Shown here piece after piece: positions 1-9,569 of a DNA stretch of 64,000 nt; the stretch's first letter is position 1; each line of letters opens with the position of its first letter. The notes beneath the pieces are model-generated. The model made no database searches. It saw only the letters and a program-made list of their open reading frames with translations, and was not told where the DNA came from. Source of the stretch: Tritrichomonas musculus (lineage: Eukaryota > Parabasalia > Tritrichomonadida > Tritrichomonadidae). Location of the stretch: contig JAPFFF010000014.1 of NCBI GenBank assembly GCA_039105265.1, positions 2,108,001 through 2,172,000 of the forward strand. Reading direction: 5' to 3'. Made by a program: the position numbers and the translations under genes.

Positions 1-1
1 T

Positions 2-2959
2 CCCACATGTGCGTCCTTGTCTTTTCACCTCAAATCGACGCACACGACGAATAACATTCCTCTGGAGCAAGCGGCGTTCGAGTACATTGTCGGCAGGAAG
101 CTGAGGTGGAAGATCGATTCACCTCACCTTCCGCCTGACGCTTTTCACTATCGTACCATTCACGTTTGTCCGTGCAGCGACTGCGACTACTTGGTCAGCA
201 GAGCGAACTCATTGAGCAGCCACATGGGCTCATCGCACCAGGACATGGAAGCGCTTAAACGTGAAGTTGGAGTCTTCTGGGCGATGAGCATTCTGCACGC
301 TAAGAAACATCGGAAATTACTTGTGGCTAGCGATGTTTACCATGACCTGCACGGTTCCTTGTGCATGAAATGCAAGGACTTCGTTGGTAGAGACAAAGCT
401 ACAGTCAAACAGCATACCAACAGATCACATCCCCAGGCCAATGTTGAAGGTCATCGGGTTCAGGCAATCGACATCAGTATATCCGTTAATTGGCTTTCGC
501 CTGAAACCGATGACGATGAAATTCGTGAAGCCAACACTGACCTGGAGAGAATCAAGATTGTGAGGAGTGAGAACAGAGTCACTCAAGATGATGAGAGACA
601 GATGCCAGTGCAACCTCGGGCAGACGAATCGGTGGATCTCCAAGTGATGGAAGATCGTCGTCGCGGGGAAGACTCACGCAGACGGAGACGACAGGCTGGG
701 TTCATACCTGCCAACGAGAGACTGCCTGAGGCGCACTTGCATTCAGTCTCTTCATCTAGCGAAGAAGATACTCACACAATTGATGAACATCCGGCTCACC
801 CAGCGTCAGCTTCGATCGTGGACATTGAGAGTTGCCTGTCCAAAGCTGAGAATTGGAAGTCGAGGTGCATGAAGGAAGATGATGATTTCGTGCACCTCCC
901 GAAGCTGTGGGGTGACCGTTTAGCGAAACACAGGAAAAAGTTCGAAGAAGTGTTTAACAGTGAAGTCAAGGATGTTCTCAATTGGTATAATGAAGCTATT
1001 AACCTCTCTGACTCTTTGGAAAAGAGCAGCCGAATGCTTCTCTGCGAAGGGATGATTTCGAAAATCATTCTCATTCTACGGAAGTCGATTAGGAAGTTCG
1101 TTCGTTCGGCACGGAGAGGTTCAGATAAGATTCGTCGCCCGCATTCCTTGGAGACACCGATTCAGATGAAGTCGGCCTCCAAATTCATCGCTGGTATTGA
1201 ACTCCTGCATTCCCGCATTCACATCACTGATGAAGATCTCGATCAACCTCAACGTAATGTCATCGCAGACATCAAAGAAAAGCTTGTTCGCTTTCTGTCA
1301 CAGGCTCCTTTGGAGTTCTCTCAACTTCTTGGGAGTGGTGACTTGGACTCAATTGACGGTTTGATTTACGATGAGCATTACGATGAAAGGATGAAATTCA
1401 TACGTGCCAAGCTAGAGGAATTGGAGATTCTCAACAACTCTCCTTCCTCGCTTGGCTACAAGAAGTTCCTTCAGAAATTCTACGCTGAAGACGCCAAACG
1501 TACACTCGACTGGTTCGTGTTGAACGACGACACACCGGAATGTGTCGTCCCAGTCGAAGATTTCGAGAACGTGTACGGGTCCTCGTGGAGCGATGCTGCT
1601 GCTCTCGGGGATGACCCAGATGGTGTTTACACTCTTCAGCGCAGAATTTCATCGAATAATTCTGATGAACTCAAATCACTCATCCTCAACGAAGAAGCTA
1701 TTCTCAAAGCGGTCAGATCGAGATCCAATCTGTCTGCCGTCGGATGCGACGGCATTTCAAATGGTGTGTGGAAGGTTGGCGGGAGTGTCACGGCGACGAT
1801 CATCAAGAATGTGTTGTGTTGCATGCTTGACACTGGTCTCTTTCCGGAGGTGTTGAAAATGAACAAAACCGTCATGTTGTTTAAGAAAGGAGACCCTGAC
1901 GACGCCCATTCGTGGCGTCCTATCACCATCACTCCGACGATTTATCGGATGCTGATGTGTCACATCAGCCGCTCGCTTCAAACGCTGAATTCAAAACATA
2001 GGTTCATATCACCGAGTCAGAAAGGATTCATGCGTATTCCAGCTGGAGCGGCTGAGCATGCAACTGTGGTTGATGAGATGATACACGATGCTGCACGGAA
2101 CCAAAAGTCACTCTACATCACGACGATCGACTTTTCTGATGCATTTGGTTCCGTACCACATAAACTTATTAAAAAGAATCTTACAGACATTGGCTTTGAT
2201 CTTTCTTTTGTTAAAACGATTATTAATTCGTACAGAGACTCTTCGACGAAGATCATCAGCAACAACAGACGATCTAATTCTATCTGTTTTCGCAAAGGCG
2301 TCAAGCAAGGTTGTCCGCTGAGTCCGACGTTATTCAACATTTGTATCGAACCTCTCCTCGCGCGGTTGAACGCTTGCAAGGAGGACGGTTATCATTGGTT
2401 GGACTCAGCGACAACCGTTCAAGCTTACGCCGATGACATAATCGTGTTCTCGGACTCGGAAGTCGGGATGAAGAACTTGCTTTCGGTCGTGGAGCACTTC
2501 TGCAGTTATGCAGGCGACATGAAGATCAACTGCAAGAAGTGCCACGCTTTCACATACATTGCTCACAATGGTTCTCGCAGTGTGTTGAACGACAACTTCA
2601 CCATTGCTGGAGGACGTATTGATAACATCAGTATTCAGAACAATACAACGTATCTCGGACTTCCAATCGCGTGCAAATCTTCGCAGCGTAAACATCACGT
2701 TTTTCGGCGAATCGAAGACATGACGAAGGACGTCATTCGAATTACTAGCAGCGCTCTTCGGTTCACACAAGCGGTTGACGCCATCAAACGGTTCGTGATT
2801 CCCAAGATTGACTACGAACTGATGGCGAACACAGCACCGACAAATTGCCTCAGTCGATTAGATGAACTCATTCGGGGCAAGCTGTCCAAAATGATCGGTG
2901 CTGCTGGTATTCCAACCGCCTGGTTCTACACGACGAAAAACGATGGCGGTCTTTACATA
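2..2959 (+). pseudogene. LINE copy A polyprotein, 5' piece (C2H2 fingers + reverse transcriptase)
   Basis: The frame is open from the window edge and runs unbroken into the Polinton insertion, where a few foreign codons lead to a stop. Visible domains are the end of C2H2 finger 1, finger 2 (CPCSDC...HMGSSH), finger 3 (CMKC...HTNRSH), a charged helical linker, and reverse transcriptase motifs: CDGISNGVW, the SWRPITI block, FSDAFGSVPH, KQGCPLSPTLFN and the catalytic YADD near 2427-2438. It is the same protein as copies B and C, with scattered substitutions such as VNWLSP for VKWLSP and DTGLF for ETGLF. The insertion separates the reverse transcriptase from its endonuclease, so this copy should not be able to move on its own. 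Confidence 0.9.
2955..2959. repeat. Target site duplication, left (acata)
   Basis: Five bases, acata, directly before the left Polinton terminus are repeated at 28501-28505 directly after the right terminus. The empty site in copies B, C, E and F reads tttacatacag, which contains acata once. Confidence 0.9.
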
Positions 2960-3007
2960 AGTAGTATACGTTAGGCTGTGCGCCCTTAACGGTCGCCCAG
3001 ACCTAAC
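2960..3007 (+). repeat. Polinton left terminal inverted repeat
   Basis: These 48 bases are the exact reverse complement of 28453-28500. Weaker similarity (a shared atgatttcac block) continues about 18 bases further inward. This is short for a Polinton, whose repeats are often hundreds of bases long. Confidence 0.95.
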
Positions 3008-3108
3008 CGCACATATGATTTCACCAAGGCCATTTATAAACATTTTTTTCTCTATTTTTATTTTTATATTTATATTTTTATATTTTTTATCTTCATATCA
3101 AAAAACAA
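3008..3108. other. AT-rich terminal spacer of the Polinton
   Basis: This is a low-complexity T/A stretch between the left inverted repeat and the first gene. Apart from the decayed inner edge of the inverted repeat (to about 3025) I see no structure in it. Confidence 0.6.
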
Positions 3109-3408
3109 ATGTGGGGAAAAAGAAGGAACTATATGATCACATTCTGGACACATGAATACCCTAAAGAACTGCCAGATAACTCCACTTATCTATGTACATG
3201 TGAGGATACTTGTGAGAATGGCAGATATCATGGTCATGCATTCATTTATTTCAAAAATCCAGAAGATATGAAGTGTGTTAAGAGCTTATTTGGTCATAAT
3301 GCTCATTTAGAAGTGCCTCGTAGAAACAGCTGGTGTATTCGATATATTCTTAATAACAATACGAGAAAACATGACTTCCAAGAATTTGGTGAACGACCAT
3401 TAGATTAA
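3109..3408 (+). CDS. Rep-like HUH endonuclese-domain protein (Polinton gene)
   Basis: This 99-residue protein resembles the N-terminal replication-initiator domain of CRESS-DNA viruses and related plasmids. Seen in order: a strand block like Rep motif I (MITFWTHE), a motif II-like histidine pair (RYHGHAFIYF), the turn FGHNAHLEVPRR that in Rep proteins precedes motif III, an aromatic helix (WCIRYIL), and a terminal EFGERP like the end of the Rep endonuclease domain. In known Reps this domain nicks single-stranded DNA at an origin. No helicase domain follows, so it is a stand-alone domain. It is the outermost left gene, 18 bp before the HNH gene. The assignment rests on motif order, not on an alignment. 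Confidence 0.6.
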   Translation: MWGKRRNYMITFWTHEYPKELPDNSTYLCTCEDTCENGRYHGHAFIYFKNPEDMKCVKSLFGHNAHLEVPRRNSWCIRYILNNNTRKHDFQEFGERPLD

Positions 3409-3425
3409 TTTTTTGTATTTGAAAA

Positions 3426-3737
3426 ATGAGCTTTGTTCCATTAAAAGGCTTTATAAATGACTATGAGATTTTAAATAAATACCCTTTCACAATAAGAAAT
3501 AAGAAGACACGTAAACCATTGAAAGATTCAAAACATAATGAAGGTTATTTGACGGTTAATTTGAATGGTGTAAATTATTTAAAACACGTTATTATTGCCA
3601 AACAATTTTTGCCTAACGATGATCCTGCTCACAAAAAAGAAGTCGATCATAAAAACCGTAATCGTAAAGATAACCGTCTATGTAATTTACGATGGGTAAC
3701 ACATTCTGAAAACAATTATAATCGTAAAATGCCGTAA
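3426..3737 (+). CDS. HNH endonuclease (NUMOD4/HNH_3 type), Polinton gene
   Basis: This 103-residue protein has the layout of small phage-type homing nucleases. An N-terminal NUMOD4-like segment (FINDYEILNKYPFTIRN) is followed by the HNH core VDHKNRNRKDNRLCNLRWVT and then SENNYNR. The DH, N and N residues that bind metal and cut DNA in the family are visible. Such proteins cut double-stranded DNA. Inside a Polinton it may be a passenger or may help DNA processing, which is inference. It starts 18 bp after the Rep-like gene and ends 16 bp before the protease gene. Confidence 0.85.
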   Translation: MSFVPLKGFINDYEILNKYPFTIRNKKTRKPLKDSKHNEGYLTVNLNGVNYLKHVIIAKQFLPNDDPAHKKEVDHKNRNRKDNRLCNLRWVTHSENNYNRKMP

Positions 3738-3741
3738 TTTA

Positions 3742-3756
3742 TTTTTATTCAAAATG
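3742..3756 (+). promoter_or_regulatory. Start-proximal T-run/TTCAAAATG motif (Polinton)
   Basis: The bases TTTTTATTCAAAATG run straight into the protease start codon. Closely similar blocks precede other Polinton genes: TTTTTAGTCAAAATG at 5632, TTTTTTTATTCAAGAAATG at 9570, ATTCTTAATCAAATG at 7765, and ATTGAATTTTAAATG and ATTGAGTTTTAAATG at 8642 and 9070. They look like initiator elements giving very short leaders, as trichomonad initiators do. Confidence 0.5.
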
Positions 3757-5217
3757 TCAGATATAATAATTATTCAAGGTCAAATTCGTTTTAATCCACC
3801 TATAACAAATCAAAAAGTTGCAGATTTGAAAAGAGAACACAATTTTAAATATATAGATATCACAAATAATTATGTGACATGTTTAGTGCCCTATAATTGG
3901 ATACCAGCAAAGGGGTTTAGGGATGAATTAGAAATATTTGCGAATAATATGAAGGGCAAATTATTTAGAGAACGTTTTAGTGGTGAAATTTTGGCCTATA
4001 AAGGATCGCCTAATGCTAAATCTGCTTGGCGTTATTTCATTAAATATGGGAAGGTGCAAAGTGACAATAATGCTGCCTTTAAGTTCATAAAATATTATAA
4101 GCCCAAACCAAAAAGACATGCAAAATGGGTGAAGCCAGAACATGATGATGCATTACCTCCACCTCAAGAAGAGCCATCACAAAACAAAACAATCTTTCAG
4201 AAAAAGTCATCGTCTTCGGCCAAACCTATACTTAAAAAGTTGGCATCTTCATCGTCTTCTTCTCAAACATCTACATTATCATCAAGCGGTACATCAAGAG
4301 CGCCATCTCCTCCCCCACCCCCACAAACATCCCCTCAATCATCAAAACAAACATCAAGGCACACATCAAGACCACCAACACCTCCAATGGATCTAGACCA
4401 ATTTATTGATTATAATGCAATCACTGATAATAATTCACAATTAGAATCAAAAGAAGTATATCCATATCTAAAACTATTAGTAGAAAAAGGAAAAAAGGTG
4501 AAAAGAATAGGACATGTAGCCTTATTGCCTCCTGATTGGTTTTATTATCTATATGAGAATCCGAAACAAGAAGCAGTGGACTCTCTCTTTGAGTATCTTA
4601 GTAAAGCTCCACAGTTTAATAAGAAACCAATTGATTATTATGATTGCATTGTAATTCCTGCTGAACTAGAGGAACATTGGATATTAATAGTAATCGATAA
4701 TGGCAATAAAGATATCGGTGTATATGATTCAAACATGAAAGCATACCCAGATATCGGTAAAATAATGAATAAATTCTTGAAATCACAAGGCATTAATCAT
4801 AAATATCCAATGAGATATAATCGTGTTCCTAAACAAAATAATGATATTGATTGTGCTATATTAATGATGCAAAATGCAAGGATATTATTGCATGATGGTA
4901 AATGGCCTTATCCAATAGATGACGTACCTAATATTAGACAAAGAATTGCACGTGAATTAAAGAGCAAATCATTAGAAACAGCTGCCCTCCCACCTACACC
5001 ACCAAGTTTTCAAAAACATTCTAACAACACAGAAAAACCGACTCTTCCCAAAAAAAAAATGAGTCAAGCTGAGAAGGAAAGAATCGAACAAGAGACTTAT
5101 AATTATTTTATTAAAAAAGGTGCATATCATTTAGCTAAATCATATAAATACCCTTATTGGAATGTTCATGAAGATGTAGAATCTGGTGTACCAAAAGATA
5201 AATCAAAAAGAATGTAA
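3754..5217 (+). CDS. Ulp1/adenain-like cysteine protease (Polinton PRO), extended
   Basis: This 487-residue protein has a C48-type cysteine protease domain at about residues 285-395. The catalytic series is visible: His in EEHWILIVID (about 308), Asp in GVYDSN (about 325) and Gln/Cys in PKQNNDIDCAIL (about 367). In adenoviruses and Polintons this enzyme matures capsid proteins. The domain is preceded by an unrecognised N-terminal region (about 1-125) and a long Ser/Thr/Pro/Gln-rich linker (about 130-215). A Pro/Ser-rich link and a basic tail follow it. It is longer than a minimal Polinton protease (about 200 residues) because of these extensions. Confidence 0.85.
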   Translation: MSDIIIIQGQIRFNPPITNQKVADLKREHNFKYIDITNNYVTCLVPYNWIPAKGFRDELEIFANNMKGKLFRERFSGEILAYKGSPNAKSAWRYFIKYGKVQSDNNAAFKFIKYYKPKPKRHAKWVKPEHDDALPPPQEEPSQNKTIFQKKSSSSAKPILKKLASSSSSSQTSTLSSSGTSRAPSPPPPPQTSPQSSKQTSRHTSRPPTPPMDLDQFIDYNAITDNNSQLESKEVYPYLKLLVEKGKKVKRIGHVALLPPDWFYYLYENPKQEAVDSLFEYLSKAPQFNKKPIDYYDCIVIPAELEEHWILIVIDNGNKDIGVYDSNMKAYPDIGKIMNKFLKSQGINHKYPMRYNRVPKQNNDIDCAILMMQNARILLHDGKWPYPIDDVPNIRQRIARELKSKSLETAALPPTPPSFQKHSNNTEKPTLPKKKMSQAEKERIEQETYNYFIKKGAYHLAKSYKYPYWNVHEDVESGVPKDKSKRM

Positions 5218-5242
5218 ATTAAAAATTTTTCAATAAATAAAA

Positions 5243-5611
5243 ATGCCAGAATTAATTTTGCCAATTGAATGTTCACTTTATTTTAATAAAACATTGAAAA
5301 AGACAGAAATATCTGAATTATCAGAAATTTGTAAATCAAAGTTTAAATTATCAAACAAAAAAATAATCTTTACTGATTGGGCAAAGAAATTTGATTGGGA
5401 TGATTATGAGGACGTTAAAGAAATATTGAATTTAGTGGCCAAATATTGTTCAGTACATAAAATCACACTTTTTGGATCGATAATTGGTTATATAGGTGAA
5501 AGGAATGAAAATATGGTCAAATCGAAAGCCTATCAGATTCAATTGAAAAAGGGAGATATAATTCCAAAGGAAATAATTCTTCATGCTAGTAAATCAAGAA
5601 AGAATAAGTAA
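5243..5611 (+). CDS. Unknown 122-residue Polinton protein
   Basis: I do not recognise this protein. It is lysine- and isoleucine-rich with predicted alternating helices and strands. A central stretch, FTDWAKKFDWDDYEDVKEIL, looks helical. It has no signal peptide, membrane segment or cysteine motif. It sits in the same-strand block between the protease gene (25 bp away) and the 321-residue gene (20 bp away), which suggests a virion-related or assembly role, but nothing in the sequence shows it. Confidence 0.6.
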   Translation: MPELILPIECSLYFNKTLKKTEISELSEICKSKFKLSNKKIIFTDWAKKFDWDDYEDVKEILNLVAKYCSVHKITLFGSIIGYIGERNENMVKSKAYQIQLKKGDIIPKEIILHASKSRKNK

Positions 5612-5631
5612 GATATTTATTTTTAGTCAAA

Positions 5632-6597
5632 ATGGAGTTACCGCCAAGAGTTAAAACACAACACCCTAATCGTGAAAATATTGTACATGATGCTAACGTT
5701 CCTGTCCCAATTGAGACTGCTTTTTTCTTAGAGGACTCACAAAGAGATCCAAGCAAATTTAATCGTTTTTATTTCAATTTTCCTGGTGATTGGTCAACGT
5801 CAAACAAAGGCGAAACAATTGTGGGTGTAAGGTCAATGTGGCTCGTTTCAAAAAGACGAAAACTTGAATTCACCATCTCAATTGCTAAATATTTAAAGGT
5901 TTCATTTGATAAAATACCTGGATTCAGTATACACGATAGAATTAAATCTATGACTTCATCTCTTTATCAGGATGATTTAAAAATCAAAGAAATAAAAGTA
6001 ATTGACTGGCTCTCAACAGAAAGAGATTTCAGAGGATTTTTTGAAGCAGTCCACAATGCTTTGAAATCATATATCTCAATATGGTGGAATAACATCACTA
6101 ACGCATTTGAACAATCTGATATTGATGTTTTGAATAGAGACATACAAACTGATGGTTATTATGACGAAAAAGGTTTTCATGAAAAAATATATTCTGAACG
6201 AAACAATAATTCTTTAGATAAATACGGTTGTGCTTTCAAAATAACTGAAATGAATAAAGATTTTGAGGAAGTATTCAATATTGGTGACGGACCTACTCAA
6301 AATAGAAAAGGAAAATATAATTTGTATGAAAATGAATTAACTTTTGATAATATTTGGGATCGTCATTCATGTAAAGTTTATTCTTCACTTGGCGAACAAT
6401 CATTACATAATTATATCGGTAATTCACAAATTTATTATAATCCTATCAAATATTTTAAATTGAATTCCTCTGATCAACGGTTTTGGATTGAATTATATTC
6501 TGCCAGACAATACAATGCCCCCGTTAAATTACCCAATGGAGAAACTTTTGTCATGGAAATGCAGTTCTTGCCTTATAATAAGATGTTATACGTTTAA
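5632..6597 (+). CDS. Unknown 321-residue Polinton protein, beta-rich (virion candidate)
   Basis: I do not recognise a family with certainty. The protein is rich in aromatic and beta-strand-like segments: RFYFNFPGDW, GVRSMWLVSKRRKLEFTISI, and a C-terminal RFWIELYSARQ then TFVMEMQFLPYN. No catalytic motif is visible. Its place between the protease and integrase genes in the left same-strand block, and its strand-rich ends, make a structural virion protein possible, either a second jelly-roll protein or an accessory capsid protein. That is inference only; the 245-residue minus-strand gene at 21335-22072 is the better minor-capsid candidate. Confidence 0.6.
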   Translation: MELPPRVKTQHPNRENIVHDANVPVPIETAFFLEDSQRDPSKFNRFYFNFPGDWSTSNKGETIVGVRSMWLVSKRRKLEFTISIAKYLKVSFDKIPGFSIHDRIKSMTSSLYQDDLKIKEIKVIDWLSTERDFRGFFEAVHNALKSYISIWWNNITNAFEQSDIDVLNRDIQTDGYYDEKGFHEKIYSERNNNSLDKYGCAFKITEMNKDFEEVFNIGDGPTQNRKGKYNLYENELTFDNIWDRHSCKVYSSLGEQSLHNYIGNSQIYYNPIKYFKLNSSDQRFWIELYSARQYNAPVKLPNGETFVMEMQFLPYNKMLYV

Positions 6598-6607
6598 TTT
6601 ATAGAAA

Positions 6608-7750
6608 ATGACATCACTTGCAGAATTATTTAAGGAATATCCATATCGTGGTCCAGCTTTTGAAAAACATGCACTTGAAAAAGGTTATTCGAAAAAAGAG
6701 ATAAGGAAATTTCAATCAGAATCCGTTGTTCATGATCAAAAAGTGCCAACTCCTAAATATATACCTATCGTATCGTCTCATTCCGGAGGTTTTCAGATGG
6801 ATACGTTTATAAACGATAAAGGAGCTAACGGTTTGAATTATTTGATGCTTATCAATATAAATACCCGTAAAGCTTATGCATATCCGATGAGAGGGAAAGG
6901 GGCGTTACAGGTCAAATCAGCATTGAATAAATTCATCAAGGAAGAACCAAATTGCCATTCAATCGCTTCAGATCAAGATGCTGCTTATTTATCAGACGAA
7001 GTGACATCTTGGATGAAAAGTCATAAAATTATATATACGACTACAACGGATGATAATCACAATAATTTAGGAATAATAAACCGTTTTATGAGAACGATAA
7101 GAGATTTAGCGGTTAACAAAAATTTGTTAGATGCCGATATATGGAAAGATATATCAAAAGAAGGTGAATTAACACACAAACCTACAAGAAATATTTCACC
7201 AAAAGAAATGCAGTCATTAATGTCAGCATATAATGAATCATATCATACTAAAATAAAAACAGCCCCCAATAAAATGACAGCCAAAGACGAACAGAAATAT
7301 ATTTTGAAAAATAAAACGCAAGCAAACCCTTATGATTTCAAAGAAGGTGATAAAGTACGTATCGTAGAAGAAAAAACGATTAAAAATAAAAAACGAAGAA
7401 TGGTTAGCAATCAAGCATATACAGTTGATTCAAAATCTGGTAATTTATTCAAAATTGCTGCTAACGATAGATCTGTGAACGATTATCCTGGATACAAAAT
7501 AGTTAAGGCGAAAGGATTTGTTCCTATGGCCAAAACATTGAAAGACGGCAAAAGAGGGAACATAGAGGAGATTTTAGGGTATAATAATGCAAATGACCAA
7601 TACAAGGTCAAATGGGATGATGGAAGTCAAGGGTATACATATGCCAAAAGTATGAGAGAAGGAAATCCAACAATATTATCACGTTTAGAACGAATGTATT
7701 GGGTGAAAACAGGTGAAAACATACCAGTTAAAATCAGAAAATACATTTAA
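6608..7750 (+). CDS. Retroviral-type integrase (Polinton INT)
   Basis: This 380-residue protein has an rve-type catalytic core. The first acidic position is in GGFQMDTF (about residue 63), the second in ASDQDAAYLS (about 121), and the third-motif helix is NNLGIINRFMRTIRD (about 155-170). An SH3-like basic segment (DFKEGDKVRIVEEK, about 240) and a chromodomain-like end (QYKVKWDDGSQGYTYA, about 335) follow; Polinton and Ty3 integrases often carry such modules for chromatin targeting. In the family it joins the element's inverted-repeat ends to target DNA with a short target duplication, in agreement with the 5-bp duplication seen here. Confidence 0.9.
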   Translation: MTSLAELFKEYPYRGPAFEKHALEKGYSKKEIRKFQSESVVHDQKVPTPKYIPIVSSHSGGFQMDTFINDKGANGLNYLMLININTRKAYAYPMRGKGALQVKSALNKFIKEEPNCHSIASDQDAAYLSDEVTSWMKSHKIIYTTTTDDNHNNLGIINRFMRTIRDLAVNKNLLDADIWKDISKEGELTHKPTRNISPKEMQSLMSAYNESYHTKIKTAPNKMTAKDEQKYILKNKTQANPYDFKEGDKVRIVEEKTIKNKKRRMVSNQAYTVDSKSGNLFKIAANDRSVNDYPGYKIVKAKGFVPMAKTLKDGKRGNIEEILGYNNANDQYKVKWDDGSQGYTYAKSMREGNPTILSRLERMYWVKTGENIPVKIRKYI

Positions 7751-7764
7751 TTATTCTTAATCAA

Positions 7765-8622
7765 ATGAAAGGAAATATTATTCAAAAAGTTGAAGAATTA
7801 ATCAATGAGACACTCAGAAAAAGTATGAGAGAAATTGAGGGCGCTTTGATCAAACCATTATCAGAAAATTATCCGTTTTCATCAAATGGGATATACTTTT
7901 TGATTGGACGTCCTGGTGCTGGCAAAAGTTATTGGATTTGGCGCCATATTATGATTACAGAAAGATTATTTAAACATCCATATTATCATAAAATTTATTT
8001 CTGCTCAACGTCTGGTAAAATGGATAAAACCGCCGAAGTTTTGAATAAAAAGATTCAAACAAAAATAATTTATGTCTCAGAAAAACAATTGATGAGCGTT
8101 CTTCAGAAACATTTGAAAAGGAAAATAAAATATTATGCACTTGTCAAACATATCCTCTCAAAAATGAAAGAAACGTCTGATGAGATGAGGCGTTTAATTG
8201 AAAAGCATCATTTAACTGACCTTCAAGATAAAATCATTTATATTGCCAGTAAGCTTTGTAAATATGGAACCGCCTCTTATCCATTCAATACTCTGATTAT
8301 TCTTGATGATTGTGCTGGTTCAGATTTATTGAAAAACGGTAATTCAGAATTTATTAAATTATTGACAAAGACAAGACATTATAACATAACGTGCATAATG
8401 GCATTTCAAACGATAAGATTTGTGCACATAAATGCTAAACGTATGGCAACCGATATTATCTGTTATAGCGGTTATTCAGAAGAAGATTTCACCTCTTTAT
8501 TGCAGCAAACAAATAACAACTTAAATACAAAGGCAACTGTGCAAGAATACTTGCAACATAGAGAACCGCATGACAAATTTATCATGAACATAACTGCAAA
8601 CAAATACTATTTTGAATCTTAA
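7765..8622 (+). CDS. A32-like DNA-packaging ATPase (Polinton ATP)
   Basis: This 285-residue FtsK/HerA-type ATPase has Walker A IGRPGAGKSYW (about residues 48-58), Walker B LIILDDCAG (about 182) and a sensor-like block AFQTIRFVHINAKRM (about 214). In nucleocytoplasmic large DNA viruses, virophages and Polintons this enzyme pumps the genome into the capsid. The length is usual for the family. The gene follows the integrase gene by 14 bp and precedes the small glycine-rich gene, an order common near the capsid genes. Confidence 0.9.
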   Translation: MKGNIIQKVEELINETLRKSMREIEGALIKPLSENYPFSSNGIYFLIGRPGAGKSYWIWRHIMITERLFKHPYYHKIYFCSTSGKMDKTAEVLNKKIQTKIIYVSEKQLMSVLQKHLKRKIKYYALVKHILSKMKETSDEMRRLIEKHHLTDLQDKIIYIASKLCKYGTASYPFNTLIILDDCAGSDLLKNGNSEFIKLLTKTRHYNITCIMAFQTIRFVHINAKRMATDIICYSGYSEEDFTSLLQQTNNNLNTKATVQEYLQHREPHDKFIMNITANKYYFES

Positions 8623-8641
8623 ACGTTTTATTGAATTTTAA

Positions 8642-9040
8642 ATGGGATTATTTAGAAAATGGGCGAGAAGAAGTATTGGCCTTGGAAGTCAATTATTAAT
8701 GGGAGCAGCAAATTCAGCAACAGGAGGATTAGCAGGTAAATTAGCGGATAATGCAACAGGAATAATGAAAAATCAATCAGGATTAATAGGCAAAACAATG
8801 GGTAGTTTAGGCAAAGCATTTTTAAGCGATAATATGAGAAACAAAATCTCAAATGTAGCGGATGCAGCAATAAAATACATTCCAAAAGGCAACGTAAGAG
8901 AAGCATTAACAAAAATCAATAATCATGCACAAGGAAGAGATGAAAACTATAAAATGCCAAAACCCGCTAAAACAGAATCGAGTAGTTCAAATAATGCACC
9001 AGCACCTATAAATCATGTACATTCATCAAATTATGAATAA
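8642..9040 (+). CDS. Small Gly/Ala-rich amphipathic protein (possible minor virion protein)
   Basis: This 132-residue protein has a basic N-terminus (MGLFRKWARRSIGLG). A Gly/Ala/Ser-rich amphipathic stretch follows (about 15-65), then a helical middle and a polar Ser/Asn tail. I cannot assign a family. An N-terminal amphipathic, membrane-active-looking helix next to the ATPase and capsid genes resembles adenovirus pVI-like or Polinton PX-like small virion proteins in character, but I see no shared motif. Confidence 0.6.
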   Translation: MGLFRKWARRSIGLGSQLLMGAANSATGGLAGKLADNATGIMKNQSGLIGKTMGSLGKAFLSDNMRNKISNVADAAIKYIPKGNVREALTKINNHAQGRDENYKMPKPAKTESSSSNNAPAPINHVHSSNYE

Positions 9041-9069
9041 TAAGAAAAGTCAATTTTATTGAGTTTTAA

Positions 9070-9552
9070 ATGTCAAAACACTTAACAGGCTCAAAACGTT
9101 TAGCGGTTATTCAAAGGTGGATAAATGGCCATGACGATCCAGATTGGGAGGTTTTGCCAACTCGAAAACAAGGAAAGTATATTGTTAAAAAGCGAGAAAC
9201 ACCAATAGAAGAAGAAAAAGAAGAGAAAACTCCAGAAAATGAAGAGAACGAAGTTTTTGAAGAGGAAGAAGAAAAACCCAAAATGCAAAAACAAAAGTCG
9301 AAAAAACTCACAAAAAGTCAAGAAATCGATCCAACGATAAACCTTGAAATCTTAAATCAACTCAAATTACTGGGTGATGAAATCAAACGCAAAAGAGAAA
9401 AGAAAGAACAAAAACGATTAATTGAAGAAGTAATCTCAAAGAAAACTCCAGCACCAAAACAAGCACCTCCTCCTCCAATACAAGAAGAAGAATATTATGA
9501 ACCACCAATTTCAAGACAAAGACGAAACAGAATCTTTGATGATATATATTAA
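9070..9552 (+). CDS. Charged coiled-coil protein, unknown (Polinton)
   Basis: This 160-residue protein is dominated by Glu and Lys runs (about 42-80), then a Lys/Arg helix likely to form a coiled coil (about 95-125), then a Pro-rich segment and a terminal Tyr/Arg-rich motif. No enzyme motif is visible. It lies directly before the major capsid gene (17 bp), so a scaffold-like or capsid-associated role is plausible but not shown. Confidence 0.6.
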   Translation: MSKHLTGSKRLAVIQRWINGHDDPDWEVLPTRKQGKYIVKKRETPIEEEKEEKTPENEENEVFEEEEEKPKMQKQKSKKLTKSQEIDPTINLEILNQLKLLGDEIKRKREKKEQKRLIEEVISKKTPAPKQAPPPPIQEEEYYEPPISRQRRNRIFDDIY

Positions 9553-9569
9553 CTTTTTTTATTCAAGAA

